64,000 bases of DNA from JAHBNG01 sp039028975 (GTDB lineage: Bacteria > Chloroflexota > Anaerolineae > Caldilineales > Caldilineaceae), in assembly GCA_039028975.1 (NCBI GenBank), contig JBCCHB010000053.1:30254-94253 (forward strand), given 5' to 3'. Shown piece by piece: positions 10,250 through 19,800 of the stretch. A model generated the notes under the pieces. That model made no database searches, had not been told where the DNA came from, and saw only the letters and a program-made list of their open reading frames with translations. Every line of letters starts with the position of its first letter. Within the stretch, counting starts at the first letter, position 1. A program made the translations under genes and the position numbers.

Positions 10250-10990
10250 TTATCGCGTAAAGAGATTCCGTTTAACATACTTTGCATCGTCTGATGCCAA
10301 AAAAGCCAGTACATTGGCAACGCCACCAGGATCCCCCAACTTTTGAATGGCTTCCTCTCGATCAAAGCCCTTACCCTGATACTCGGCCGCGCTGCGCATC
10401 TGTTCAAGCTTTAGTTCACTCACAATACTACCCGGGCAGACCACATTAACCCGGACACCACGAGAACTTAGATGCCCTTCCAGTACCATGCCCATGCCGT
10501 TGACTGCCCCCTTGCTTGTTCCGTAAGCAATGGACGAACTTCCCCCGGTGACACCCGCTCCTGAGGCGATAAGAATGATGGAACCTTGTGCATCGACCAG
10601 TAGCGGTGTAGCATACTTTGTGCATAAGAATGAGCCTTTGACATTCACGTCCATGACAAAATCGAAGGTCTCTATGGGGAACTCTTCGGGCTGCAGCAAC
10701 GCACCCTGCAGCACCCCTGCTGCACAGATGAGTACATCCAATCGGCCATAACGGGTGCGGACTTGGTCAAATGTTCCTTCCACAGCCTCGGCATCACGTA
10801 CGTCCAAAGGATAGAAGGCTGCCTTTCCACCGCCCTCTCTGATGGTCGCGGCTAACGGCTCTCCCAAATCTTCCCGGAGATCAGCAATGATTACATCCGC
10901 GCCTCGTTCCGCACAGAGTTGGGCCGTAGCGCCACCAATGCCCTGAGCACCACCTGTAATCAGAATGACCTTGTTCTTTAAACTATCCAT
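10250..10990 (-). CDS. Short-chain dehydrogenase/reductase, probable frameshift near the C-terminus
   Basis: 246 residues from ATG 10990 (MDSLKNKVILITGG), chosen because AAAGGGGGAACGA precedes it; an earlier in-frame start at 11044 lacks a ribosome site. Rossmann motif TGGAQGIGG, then CAAGVLQG in the place of NNAG, then the active-site Ser in LIASGAG and YGTSK for Tyr-x-x-x-Lys. This is a classical NAD(P)-dependent SDR of unknown alcohol/ketone substrate. The end is odd. After LASDDAKYV the family expects a (T/N)G...DGG tail, but the frame gives KRNLFTR and stops. Removing one A of the AAA at about 10273-10275 gives DAKYVNGISLRDKM and continues about 35 codons to about 10180. It could be a real frameshift, an assembly error or a decaying gene. 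Confidence 0.78.
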   Translation of the reverse strand: MDSLKNKVILITGGAQGIGGATAQLCAERGADVIIADLREDLGEPLAATIREGGGKAAFYPLDVRDAEAVEGTFDQVRTRYGRLDVLICAAGVLQGALLQPEEFPIETFDFVMDVNVKGSFLCTKYATPLLVDAQGSIILIASGAGVTGGSSSIAYGTSKGAVNGMGMVLEGHLSSRGVRVNVVCPGSIVSELKLEQMRSAAEYQGKGFDREEAIQKLGDPGGVANVLAFLASDDAKYVKRNLFTR

Positions 10991-11142
10991 TCGTTCCCCC
11001 TTTGAAATTTGAATATGCCACAGTTCTCGAAAATTTATGTACAATAGGTAGTAGTTGAAACCCCTGTTTCTTTTGACCCTGATGAATTCTCACCTAAAAC
11101 GAGATGTTGGTCTGCACCGAGGTATAAATTGAGATGTCGTCA

Positions 11143-12522
11143 TCAAAGCGTAAGCACTTGCTCAACCGCCTCTAAGGTCGGGTCGATGGGTTTAACCCCA
11201 CCCGTCGCCTCGATGGCCGCAGTAACGTCCTTCAACCCATTGCCTGTATTGATGATGACAACGACTTCATCTGGTTTGACAAACTGATTGGCCACTGCAT
11301 TCTGCAATCCGGCTAGTGCTGCAGCCCCTGCGGGTTCCCCGAAGACACCGCCCTGCCTAGCCATCGGGAGCATGGCAGAACGGATGGCCTTATCCGAGAC
11401 GGTAATAAAGGCCCCCTCACTCTGGCGTACCGCATTTAACGCCTTAATTGGATCACGCGGAGCATCCACGCTGATGCTATCGGCGCAAGTAGTCGCTTGA
11501 ACTGGGGCTGGGAATGCATTACCAGCCTGCCAAGCATTGGCCAGCGCTGCGCTCTCCTCCGACTGTACCCCATATAGCCTAGGCATCTTGTCAATCCAGC
11601 CAAGGGCCAGAAGATCTTTAAAGCCTTTATGGACACCGCCAATAATACAACCGTCACCAACCGAGACGAAGACGACGTCTGGTGCTACAAAGGGCAATGA
11701 TGAGTGTGACGTATGTAGAGGATCAGAGGCAACCTCTCGCTGTGCTTGTTGTGCTTGTTGTGCTTGTTGTGCTTGTTGTGCTTGTTGTGCTTGTTGTTGC
11801 GCCAACTGGAGCGCAATTTCGTAAGAGACGGTCTTTTTCCCCTCGGTCATATATGGATTAAGACCTGTATTACGATTAAACCAGCCAAATTGCTGACAAG
11901 CTCGGGAGCATAGATCAAACGCCTGGTCATAGCTACCGTTGAGCGTCAAGACGGTGCTACCATAGATCAACAGTTGGGCAATCTTGGCGGGCGGCGCACT
12001 TTTGGGAACAAAGATGACACTTTTCTGCCCAGCCGCGGCACATTGCCCAGCCAAAGCGGCTGCGGCATTTCCGGTGCTGGCGGTAGCGACAATAGGATAC
12101 TGATTCTCTTGGGCCATAGCCACAGCAATAGCTGATGCCCGGTCTTTTAAGGAACCACTGGGCTGTCTGCCGTCGTCCTTAATATAAAGATGATTCAGCC
12201 TTAGCGTTTGGGCAAGCGTCGACGCTTCCAAAAGAGGTGTGCCACCAACGGGAACAGGAGGCAATGATGCCCGATTACAAAGAGGCAGCAGGTGATGAAA
12301 ACGTCCTATGGAACTGTCTGAATCGGTGGCGATCTGCTGTGCGTTTGTGTCGCGTAAAATGGCTTGATAATCGTAACGAGCATCTAAGGTACCCACATCG
12401 CTACCCTGATTTGGACGACAAGTGCATTGATAATGAATGCGCCCATCTGAAAACGTATCTGGGGAGTAGTTCTTCCCACAACGAAGGCAAACCAATTCTG
12501 ATAGATAAGGCGAAAGCTTCAT
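11143..12522 (-). CDS. thrC: Threonine synthase with a repeat-coded Ala-Gln-Gln insert
   Basis: 459 residues, ATG 12522 preceded by AAAGGGT. A PLP-dependent fold-type II enzyme that converts O-phospho-L-homoserine to L-threonine. N-terminal zinc-ribbon-like Cys pairs (CLRCGKNY and YQCTC) match the class with a rubredoxin-like extension. The PLP lysine is in PSGSLKDRA, followed by TASTGNAAAALAGQ and VGDGCIIGG. Genes for the earlier pathway steps (hom, asd) are in this window, but 26 kb away on the other strand. In the middle of the protein is a run of AQQ triplets coded by six perfect 9-bp units (11742-11795), absent from ordinary family members and probably a surface loop. Functional motifs on both sides are intact. 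Confidence 0.9.
   Translation of the reverse strand: MKLSPYLSELVCLRCGKNYSPDTFSDGRIHYQCTCRPNQGSDVGTLDARYDYQAILRDTNAQQIATDSDSSIGRFHHLLPLCNRASLPPVPVGGTPLLEASTLAQTLRLNHLYIKDDGRQPSGSLKDRASAIAVAMAQENQYPIVATASTGNAAAALAGQCAAAGQKSVIFVPKSAPPAKIAQLLIYGSTVLTLNGSYDQAFDLCSRACQQFGWFNRNTGLNPYMTEGKKTVSYEIALQLAQQQAQQAQQAQQAQQAQQAQREVASDPLHTSHSSLPFVAPDVVFVSVGDGCIIGGVHKGFKDLLALGWIDKMPRLYGVQSEESAALANAWQAGNAFPAPVQATTCADSISVDAPRDPIKALNAVRQSEGAFITVSDKAIRSAMLPMARQGGVFGEPAGAAALAGLQNAVANQFVKPDEVVVIINTGNGLKDVTAAIEATGGVKPIDPTLEAVEQVLTL
11742..11795 (-). repeat. 9-bp coding microsatellite (6 units) in threonine synthase
   Basis: Six perfect tandem copies of GTGCTTGTT (plus strand) encode repeating Gln-Ala-Gln on the minus strand. 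The unit is a multiple of three, so copy-number change would lengthen or shorten the loop without breaking the frame. Confidence 0.95.
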
Positions 12523-12776
12523 GAATAACCCTTTTATGTCAACGATAATGAAAGCTATTTGTTATGTTGAATCCAATATTTGTCATGTACAATGAAACCA
12601 GCTCAATGTCTTAGAGGCTGAATATTCAAACAGCCTCGGGTCGTCGTTAGTCGAGTAAACGGGCAAGGTATATCTTGCCTCCACCAGAGGTAGAATATTC
12701 AAATGCCCTCTTAGAATAACCAAGCCCCGACATTCGCTTCAAACCTTTCTCTGATTCTAGGTTAAACGGAAGTAAT
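12523..12776. other. Divergent intergenic region
   Basis: 254 nt between thrC (minus) and the plus-strand gene at 12777, so it must carry two divergent promoters. A small GGCAAG...CTTGCC stem is visible near 12662-12680. No T-box specifier or antiterminator sequence could be recognised for thrC. Confidence 0.3.
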
Positions 12777-14021
12777 ATGACAAAATCATTCCAAAGAAAT
12801 TCGGTCGAAAAGTCCTACATCAACCTGGACGTTTTGCCGAAGAACACCCAAAACGCCAATTACAGCAATATGATTGCTGATACCCTAATGTCCTCGCCCG
12901 TACCACTCTCTGCTCACGAAATAGATGCTGCCTTGGGCCATAGTTTGCCCAAAGGCACAGATATTCACCGACTCATAGAGCAGACTGCTGATACAATCTT
13001 CCAGGTTGTGCAGTGCGCGCCCGACCAATATGGTTGGCTCTCGAACCTAATAAAGGGTTCCATTATTCGTCATCCACTCACAGCAGATGAGGCCGAACAA
13101 GGTTTCCTGTTATTGGATGAGCTAGAACATGCTGTGCTATTTCCTGAATTCTTCCAAACTCATCGCTCAGAGGCACGCATCCTCTACATTGAGCTATTCG
13201 GTGGGCCAACGATTCCTGCCGAAGCATATATCGAGCAGAAGACTTGGTCACTACGTCTTGGACCACAGTTCGTTGCCTGGGTGGATGAACAGGGTGGAGA
13301 GGGCCGCGATGACATTTTGATTACAGCTAACGATGTCAACAATGGACAATACATGTTGCGCCTTCATCCTAGGGAAGCACGTGATGATAGCCTGATCCAA
13401 AGTCGCAATGTCCAATTAACGCTTAAGGCAGAAGAGATCGTTCGCAAAATCCAAAAGAGCAAAGGATCTATAACTTCCTGGGATTTGGCCGCTCAGTTGC
13501 TGGCAGACGAGGTCTATCGAGATGCTATTCCACCGGACGATCTACACTGTGTACTCCACCAATATAGCTTGCTTCATTTTGATAGCAATGTGGGATATGT
13601 CTTGAAAGAAGATGTGCCAGGAAACATCGATGCATTTAGTAATCATCATCTTTTTACGAGTGATCAGTCAGAAGAGCCAATGACTGAACCTAAATACGAT
13701 TTTTCAACGTTAGATTCCGGTATACCCAATCTGAGTGATCTTGCTACGCCCAATGGTGAGTATGATCAATACCTGGATAAGCTATTTCGTTCCGGCATTA
13801 TGGATTCGCCCTTCACGGAGGACGAGTATTGTATTCTGCGGGCTGAACTTGAGTCTCTGGTCACTATAGAACGACAATTCGGTTATCTACTTGCAGAACA
13901 ACGAAATCGCCAGAATGATCTGCTTGCTTGCTTGCTGGTTGATGTCGATAGTTTAAATGGTACCAATATGGACTACCCGAATCAAAATGATTACGACGAG
14001 CCGCCCTACCTAGAGCGGTAA
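12777..14021 (+). CDS. Uncharacterised protein with two winged-helix-like segments
   Basis: 414 residues, ATG with a weak CGGAAG upstream. I do not recognise the family. There is no signal peptide or membrane segment; the protein is acidic and cytoplasmic-looking. Two stretches resemble winged-helix folds: residues about 38-85 (PVPLSAHEIDAALG then TDIHRLIEQ) and about 222-280 (AEEIVRKIQKSKGSITSWDLAAQLL, then HCVLHQYSLLHFD and GYVL). The layout recalls HARE-HTH or RpoE-delta-like modules, which is inference. The C-terminal 110 residues are Asp/Glu-rich and probably disordered in part. It may be a nucleic-acid-associated or regulatory protein. It stands alone, followed by a strong hairpin. Confidence 0.7.
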   Translation: MTKSFQRNSVEKSYINLDVLPKNTQNANYSNMIADTLMSSPVPLSAHEIDAALGHSLPKGTDIHRLIEQTADTIFQVVQCAPDQYGWLSNLIKGSIIRHPLTADEAEQGFLLLDELEHAVLFPEFFQTHRSEARILYIELFGGPTIPAEAYIEQKTWSLRLGPQFVAWVDEQGGEGRDDILITANDVNNGQYMLRLHPREARDDSLIQSRNVQLTLKAEEIVRKIQKSKGSITSWDLAAQLLADEVYRDAIPPDDLHCVLHQYSLLHFDSNVGYVLKEDVPGNIDAFSNHHLFTSDQSEEPMTEPKYDFSTLDSGIPNLSDLATPNGEYDQYLDKLFRSGIMDSPFTEDEYCILRAELESLVTIERQFGYLLAEQRNRQNDLLACLLVDVDSLNGTNMDYPNQNDYDEPPYLER

Positions 14022-14145
14022 CAGCATCTGGAGAGGTAGTGATTGTTGATAATCAGACCCTGTTTGAAAGCGATTCCGTCCTAAGAGCTAAACTTGGCGT
14101 CAATGTCAGCCAAAAGATTTCGGATAATTCAATAAGTCCCGTATA

Positions 14146-14178
14146 ATAAAGGTCGCCTATATAATAGGCGACCTTTAT
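14146..14178. terminator. Perfect 15-bp hairpin, bidirectional terminator
   Basis: ATAAAGGTCGCCTAT (14146-14160), loop ATA, ATAGGCGACCTTTAT (14164-14178). The A-rich 5' flank and T-rich 3' arm suit termination in either direction. It separates the gene ending at 14021 from the small gene at 14213. Confidence 0.7.
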
Positions 14179-14212
14179 CTATGTATTTAGTTTACATTCC
14201 CTCAATAAACAT

Positions 14213-14518
14213 ATGCCTAATCCTGTCAATTGCCGCTACTTTTATGGTGATTATCATCGTGGCAGAAATGTCGAAGAGTGCCGACTCATTGAAGGTAGCC
14301 CAAATAAGACGCGGCCCTGGAAACGCAAATTATGTGATAGTTGCCCTGTCCCTGAGTTGATCATCGTCAGTAATTCGCGCGATCTAATTTTGGAGGCAGA
14401 AGTCCAGCGGAGTTTTCTGCGAGAAAATGTTGTTGTGACATTTGCCGTCTGTGGGAAACATATGGTGGAGCTGGAAGACGGTAAGAACTGTCCTGTCTGC
14501 GCAACCGAAAACAGCTGA
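14213..14518 (+). CDS. Small Cys-rich putative zinc-binding protein
   Basis: 101 residues of unknown function. Cysteines occur as C7, C22 (EECRL), the CDSC pair (KLCDSCPVPE) and, near the end, CGKHM plus CPVC (KNCPVCATENS). This looks like one or two zinc-ribbon sites. There is no signal peptide. It ends 8 nt before the lyase gene and is probably cotranscribed with it. The pattern suggests a nucleic-acid-binding or protein-binding mini-protein, but no named family is claimed. Coding is supported by the dense, unbroken cysteine pattern and by the tight spacing to the next gene. Confidence 0.65.
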   Translation: MPNPVNCRYFYGDYHRGRNVEECRLIEGSPNKTRPWKRKLCDSCPVPELIIVSNSRDLILEAEVQRSFLRENVVVTFAVCGKHMVELEDGKNCPVCATENS

Positions 14519-14526
14519 TAGATTCA

Positions 14527-15393
14527 ATGGAACATCAAAGAACCCGTCCTAGGCGCAGTCTAATTTTTATGCCTGGTAACAAACCAGAGATGTTTGCCAA
14601 AGCTTTGACAGCCGGTGCTGATATCGTCTGCATTGATCTGGAAGATGCCATTGCACCTCACGACAAAGTTGAGGCCAGGGCAAAAACGCTGGACCTTTTC
14701 AAAAATGGTGATCCGTCTGCCAACTCAGAAGAAGTATCCCCTGAGTGTATCGTGCGGATCAACTGCTTGCGGACACCTGATGGCCTCGCTGACCTCCTGG
14801 CATTAACGCAAGCTGAGCAGGGGCCGCTTGCCATTATGCTACCCAAGGTCAAGTCCCCTGACGAGATCCAAGTCCATGACGAGTTGCTCGACGGTGCTCA
14901 TGCCGATATTCGATTCCACGTAATTATTGAGACCAATGAAGGGCTAGAGGCAGCCTACGACATTGCCCGTTGCAGCAGTCGCATCGATTCGCTCCTCTTT
15001 GGCGGCGTGGATATGGCGGCAGAATTGCGAGTAGAGCCAACCTGGAATGAGCTTTTGTATGCACGCTCCAAAGTTGTCCACGCTGCGGCTTCAGCGAGCC
15101 TGGATCTAATCGATGTGCCCTTCATGGATTTGGGTGATATGGATGGGCTAGAAGCAGAAGCTACCGCGGTCCAGCAGCTTGGCTTCACGGGGAAAGCAGC
15201 CATTCATCCTCGGCAGATTCCCACATTAAATCGTTGTTTTAGCCCAACAGAGGAACAGATTCTCATGGCCCGCCGGGTCATCGACGAATTTGAGAAACAA
15301 GGTACAGGATTGGTTGTCATCGACAACAAGCTTGTCGAAAAGCCGGTCTTACGCAGCATGTATCGCATTCTTGCCATCGCTGAGCGGCTATAG
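14527..15393 (+). CDS. CitE-like CoA-ester lyase (HpcH/HpaI family)
   Basis: 288 residues. Opening RRSLIFMPGNKPEMF and ADIVCIDLEDAIAPHDK are the hallmark of the CitE/malyl-CoA lyase branch: phosphate-loop Arg, then the LEDA metal/substrate site. VRIN, then HVIIETNEGLEAAYDIA (the metal-binding Glu) and GGVDMAAEL follow, and GKAAIHPRQI is near the end. Family members cleave (3S)-malyl-, citramalyl- or related CoA esters, giving glyoxylate or pyruvate plus acyl-CoA, with Mg2+. Neighbouring aminotransferase and glycolate-oxidase-like genes make a glyoxylate-producing reaction attractive, but substrate choice is inference. Length is normal for a stand-alone lyase rather than the citrate lyase beta subunit, and no citDF genes are nearby. 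Confidence 0.85.
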   Translation: MEHQRTRPRRSLIFMPGNKPEMFAKALTAGADIVCIDLEDAIAPHDKVEARAKTLDLFKNGDPSANSEEVSPECIVRINCLRTPDGLADLLALTQAEQGPLAIMLPKVKSPDEIQVHDELLDGAHADIRFHVIIETNEGLEAAYDIARCSSRIDSLLFGGVDMAAELRVEPTWNELLYARSKVVHAAASASLDLIDVPFMDLGDMDGLEAEATAVQQLGFTGKAAIHPRQIPTLNRCFSPTEEQILMARRVIDEFEKQGTGLVVIDNKLVEKPVLRSMYRILAIAERL

Positions 15394-15397
15394 ATGT

Positions 15398-15477
15398 GAT
15401 ACTCAGTCGACGGTGCTTCATGTCTGTAACCAAGTGCAACGATAACTCAGCGCACGACGCTGGCGTAGACTCGACTG
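15398..15477. repeat. Possible diverged member of the TATACTCAG palindromic repeat family
   Basis: The gap between the lyase and aminotransferase genes carries GATACTCAGTCG on the left and CGACTGCGATC on the right. These are the same end motifs as the better copies at 41755, 45122 and 62276. The interior is not conserved. Weak member, assigned by end similarity only. Confidence 0.4.
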
Positions 15478-15552
15478 CGATCTACTGATACTCAGTTTTC
15501 TCAAATTTTACCAAAAAGCCAAATGACGATTTCAAGGGGGGCTGAGTCTAAA

Positions 15553-16722
15553 ATGGAAGCATATCAATCGGGGCGTCATTTTCTCCAAATCCCCGGTCCC
15601 AGTAACCTCCCTGAGCGTATTGCTCGTGCCATCTCCCGTTCGACAATTGACCATCGCGGTCCTGAATTTGTTCAGCTCACCCACAGCCTTTTGGAACGGT
15701 TAGGGACAATCTTTGCCACAGAAAACCCAATTATCGTCTACCCTTCATCGGCACGGGGGGCATGGGAAGCAGCCCTTGTGAATACCCTTTCGGCCGGGGA
15801 ACACGTCCTCTTCTGCGATAGCGGTCACTTTGCTACGCTTTGGAGCAACGTAGCCAATAACCTGGGTTTAGAGGTTGAGAGACTCACTGGTGATTGGCGT
15901 CTGGGCGTCGATCCTTCTGCTGTAGAAGCGAGACTGTCTGAGGATAGAGAGGGCAGAATCAAAGCCGTGGCCCTAGTTCACAATGAAACATCAACCGGTG
16001 TGGTCAACGAAATTGCTGCTATACGGCAGGCCATTGATAATGCCAAGCACGGTGCACTCTTTATGGTAGATGTTGTATCCTCAGTGGGGTCCATGCCCTA
16101 TCTACATGATGAGTGGCAAGTGGATGTGACTGTTGCGGGCTCGCAAAAGGGGCTGATGTTGCCCCCAGGTCTTGGCTTTACTGCCATTAGCTCCAAAGCC
16201 TTGGCCGCTACCCAAACCGCTCAACTGCCCCGCTCTTACTGGGATTGGAATGCGGTCCTCTCTTTTAACGAGCGAGGGCTATTTCCCTATACGCCAGCCA
16301 CCAACCTGCTCTTTGGTTTGGATGAGGCGTTAACCATGCTATTTGAAGAGGGGTTAGAGAGCGTATTTTCTCGTCATAAGCGGCTGGCCAGCGCTGCCAG
16401 AGCAGCCGTTCGAGGATGGGATTTGACCCTCTACTGTCTCAATCAAGCTGCTTATTCCCCCACATTAACGGGTGTTCTTATGCCTGATGGTCATGATGCC
16501 GACGCGTTTCGGCGTACTGTGCTAGACCGATTCAATATGTCTCTGGGAACCGGTTTAGGCCAGGTCAAAGGGCAACTGTTCCGCATTGGCCACCTGGGTG
16601 ATTTGAATGAGCTAATGTTGGCTGGCACCCTCAGTGGGGTAGAGATGGGTCTTCAACTTTGTGATATCCCTCACCGACCTGGCGGTATAACCAAGGCCTT
16701 GGATTACTTAGTCCGCCACTGA
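15553..16722 (+). CDS. Class V aminotransferase, serine-/aspartate-glyoxylate aminotransferase type
   Basis: 389 residues from ATG 15553 (MEAYQSGRHFLQIPGPSNLP); the GGGGG upstream favours this over the ATG at 15523, which has no ribosome site. PLP enzyme of the SgaA/AGXT group. It has the IPGPSNLP entry, RSTIDHRGPEF, SSARGAWEAAL, then HNETSTGVVN, and the Schiff-base lysine in VAGSQKGLMLPPGLGF. It transfers an amino group from serine, aspartate or alanine to glyoxylate, giving glycine. BhcA of the beta-hydroxyaspartate cycle belongs to the same fold group, so the donor cannot be decided. It sits between a CitE-like lyase and an FAD/Fe-S glycolate-oxidase-like protein, both possible glyoxylate sources. 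Confidence 0.88.
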   Translation: MEAYQSGRHFLQIPGPSNLPERIARAISRSTIDHRGPEFVQLTHSLLERLGTIFATENPIIVYPSSARGAWEAALVNTLSAGEHVLFCDSGHFATLWSNVANNLGLEVERLTGDWRLGVDPSAVEARLSEDREGRIKAVALVHNETSTGVVNEIAAIRQAIDNAKHGALFMVDVVSSVGSMPYLHDEWQVDVTVAGSQKGLMLPPGLGFTAISSKALAATQTAQLPRSYWDWNAVLSFNERGLFPYTPATNLLFGLDEALTMLFEEGLESVFSRHKRLASAARAAVRGWDLTLYCLNQAAYSPTLTGVLMPDGHDADAFRRTVLDRFNMSLGTGLGQVKGQLFRIGHLGDLNELMLAGTLSGVEMGLQLCDIPHRPGGITKALDYLVRH

Positions 16723-16807
16723 TCGTTTCCGCTACTGAATCTTTTGCGCCACTGAACGATAAAATACATCGTTTTTACACCGTTGTTTTATACATTGTTT
16801 CCGCACT

Positions 16808-19800
16808 ATGTCCGAACCATTGACAGCTACTGAAAGACCCATTGCACCTGCAAACCTCACCGCTTTCAAGGATGAGCTGACCCAACGATTGCCCCAGCAA
16901 ACTTCCTTTGACCGCTTCAGCCGGGCTATGCACGCAACCGATGCCAGCGTCTACCAGATTTTGCCGATAGGCGTGGTCACGCCAGAGTCGATTGAAGATA
17001 TTTGTATGGTTGTCCACCTCTGTCAGAAATATGGCATCTCCATCACAGCCAGAGGGGGCGGTACCTCCCAAGCAGGTCAAGCCATCGGTCACGGCATTTC
17101 TCTCGATTTTTCCAAACGAATGAACCGATTGCTCGAATTCAATCCGGAAGAGCGTTTGGTTTGGGTGGAGCCAGGTATGGTTTTAGATGAACTCAATGCC
17201 ACCCTCAAGCCCCACGGTTTACAACTACCGCTGGATCTCTCTACCTCGAGCCGGGCAACTATTGGCGGTATGATCGCCAACAACTCGGCGGGAACGCGCT
17301 CCATCATCTACGGTAAAACCCTCGACTATGTAGAAGCTTTGAAGGTGGTTCTCTCTAATGGTGAAGTGATACAGATTGAGCCGCTGGATAAGGAATCGCT
17401 AGCCAGCAAAGTCTCCCAGGAGAACCGGGAAGGGACCATCTATCGGACGGTCAAAGAGCTTGGGGAGATGCATCAAGCTGAAATTGAGGCTCGTTATCCC
17501 AACATCCTGCGTAGGGTTGGGGGATATAATTTGGATGCATTTGTGCCTGGGAGTAATGTACCCGAGAGCAATATACCCGGGACAAATGTACCTGAGGATG
17601 ATACCCAACCCAATCAATTTAATCTCGCTCACATGCTTGTCGGTTCAGAAGGCACCTTGGGGTTGACCGTTGCAGCCAAATTGCGGGTGGTTCCGCTCCC
17701 CACTCACCGAATTCTCTGCGTTGTTCAGTTTGAAGACCTGCTAGAGGCCATGACGGCCACGCCGGTTATCCTGATGCATAATCCGTCAGCAGTGGAGTTG
17801 ATGGACCGGTTTATGCTGGGTATGACCCAAGGGAAGCTCGAATTTGAGCCGCTGCGAGACTTTATTGTGGGTGACCCTGGCTCTGTACTGCTGGTTGAGT
17901 TCTTTGGCCATGAGAAAGATGCTTTGCCGGAACGAATTGATCAGCTAGAGGCTGATTTGCAAGCGCGTGAGATGGGGCATCACATCCATCGTGCCATTGG
18001 GGCAGAAGCCCAGGCAAAAATCTGGACCTTGCGCAAGGCTGCCCTCGGGTTGACCATGGCCGAGACAGGGGATGCCAAAGCCATCTCGTTTGTTGAGGAT
18101 ACGGCTGTCGCCCCAGAGAAGCTCCATGACTACATCGAGAGTTTTCAGCAAATTTTGGCCAAATATGAGACAAGTGCCGGATTCTATGCCCATGCCTCGG
18201 TAGGCTTGCTCCATATTCGTCCCGTGGTTGACATGAAGACGGCCCTAGGTGTGGAGCGGTTTGAAGCCATCGCCAATGAAGTTTCGGACTTGGTCCTCGA
18301 ATATGGTGGTGCCCTCTCTGGTGAACATGGAGATGGCTTGGTTCGGGCACCATTTCAAGAAAAGATCTTTGGTCCAGAGCTGTATCAAGCCTTCTGCCAG
18401 ATCAAGGCTGCCTTTGATCCCCAGAATCTCTTCAATCCAGGCAAAATTGTTCACGCCCCTGCACTAACCAGCAACCTTCGTTTTGGGCCAGAATATGAGA
18501 CACCCGAGGTTCCGACGGCCTTTGACTTTTCCGACTTTGGCGGGGTTCTGCGGGCAGCCGAACAGTGCAGTGGGGTTGGGGCCTGCCGCAAAACGTTAAC
18601 TGGCACCATGTGTCCCTCTTACATGGCTACCCACAATGAGAAAGATTCGACTCGTGGTAGGGCCAATGCTTTGCGCCTAGCCCTAACAGGCCAACTCGAG
18701 GCAGCGGGGTTGGCCGACGAAGAGTTACGCCCTGTCATGGAACTCTGTCTAGAGTGCAAAGCATGCAAAAGCGAATGTCCTACAGGCGTGGACATGGCTA
18801 GGCTCAAAAGTGAATTCCTGCATCAATATCGGCAAGCCCATGGCACCACATTCAAAGATCGACTCATGTCGCGTATGGATTGGATTAGCAAGGGGGGTAG
18901 CTGGCTGGCACCTCTCTCTAATTGGATGTTGAGTACGCCAGTCGCTTCCTGGTTAAATGAAAAAGGGTTGGGGTTTGATCGGCGGCGTTCATTGCCTGCT
19001 TTTGCTCGTCGTTCTTTTCTGAGCCAGTGGAAGCAATACCAGGTGACCAACGAGTCATTAGCCAATGAACCATCTCCCAAACAGGTATCAGGCAACCAAA
19101 CAGAAGTCGCTCTCTTTGCCGACACATTTAACAACTACTATGAACCAGAGCACCTGATGTCAGCGGCGTCGCTCATTGAGATCTTAGGTGGCCAAGTGAG
19201 TGTGGCACCTCAAGTCTGCTGCGGACGGCCCCTGATCTCCAAGGGCTTTTTGGAAGAGGCCGCGTCCCAGGCAGCGGAGACAGCCCAGGCACTGTTGCCT
19301 TTAGCCAAAAAAGGGATCCCGATTCTCTTCTGTGAACCCAGCTGTTATTCAGCCGTTGTGGATGATCACCCCAAACTTCTGCGCGGGCAGCAACAGGTAG
19401 ATGCCCAGACAGTGGCTTCTGCGTGCCATTTGGTTGAGGAGTGGGCAGTTCAACAGCCTGTTCAACAATCCGCTGTGGCCATACGCCCTGGCCCGAAAAA
19501 GCTTTTGGTACATGGCCACTGCCATCAGAAAGCCCTGGTCGGGGTAGACGCCATGGTTCAACTTCTTTCCGCTATTCCTGATTGTGAAGTGACTGTGTTG
19601 GATTCAGGGTGCTGTGGTATGGCTGGCTCTTTTGGCTATGAATACTATGAGATCTCCCAAAAGATCGGCGAGCGGCGGCTCCTACCAGCAGTCCGTGAAA
19701 TGGGTGAAGAGGAAGTAGTGGTCGCGCCTGGTTTTTCATGTCGCCAGCAGATTAAACACTTTACCGGCACGGATGCAGAATCGATAACGAGTTTGTTAGC

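Noticed and set aside
12523..12776. Possible T-box or threonine leader before thrC
   Set aside because: No specifier stem or T-box consensus and no Thr-rich leader peptide could be read.
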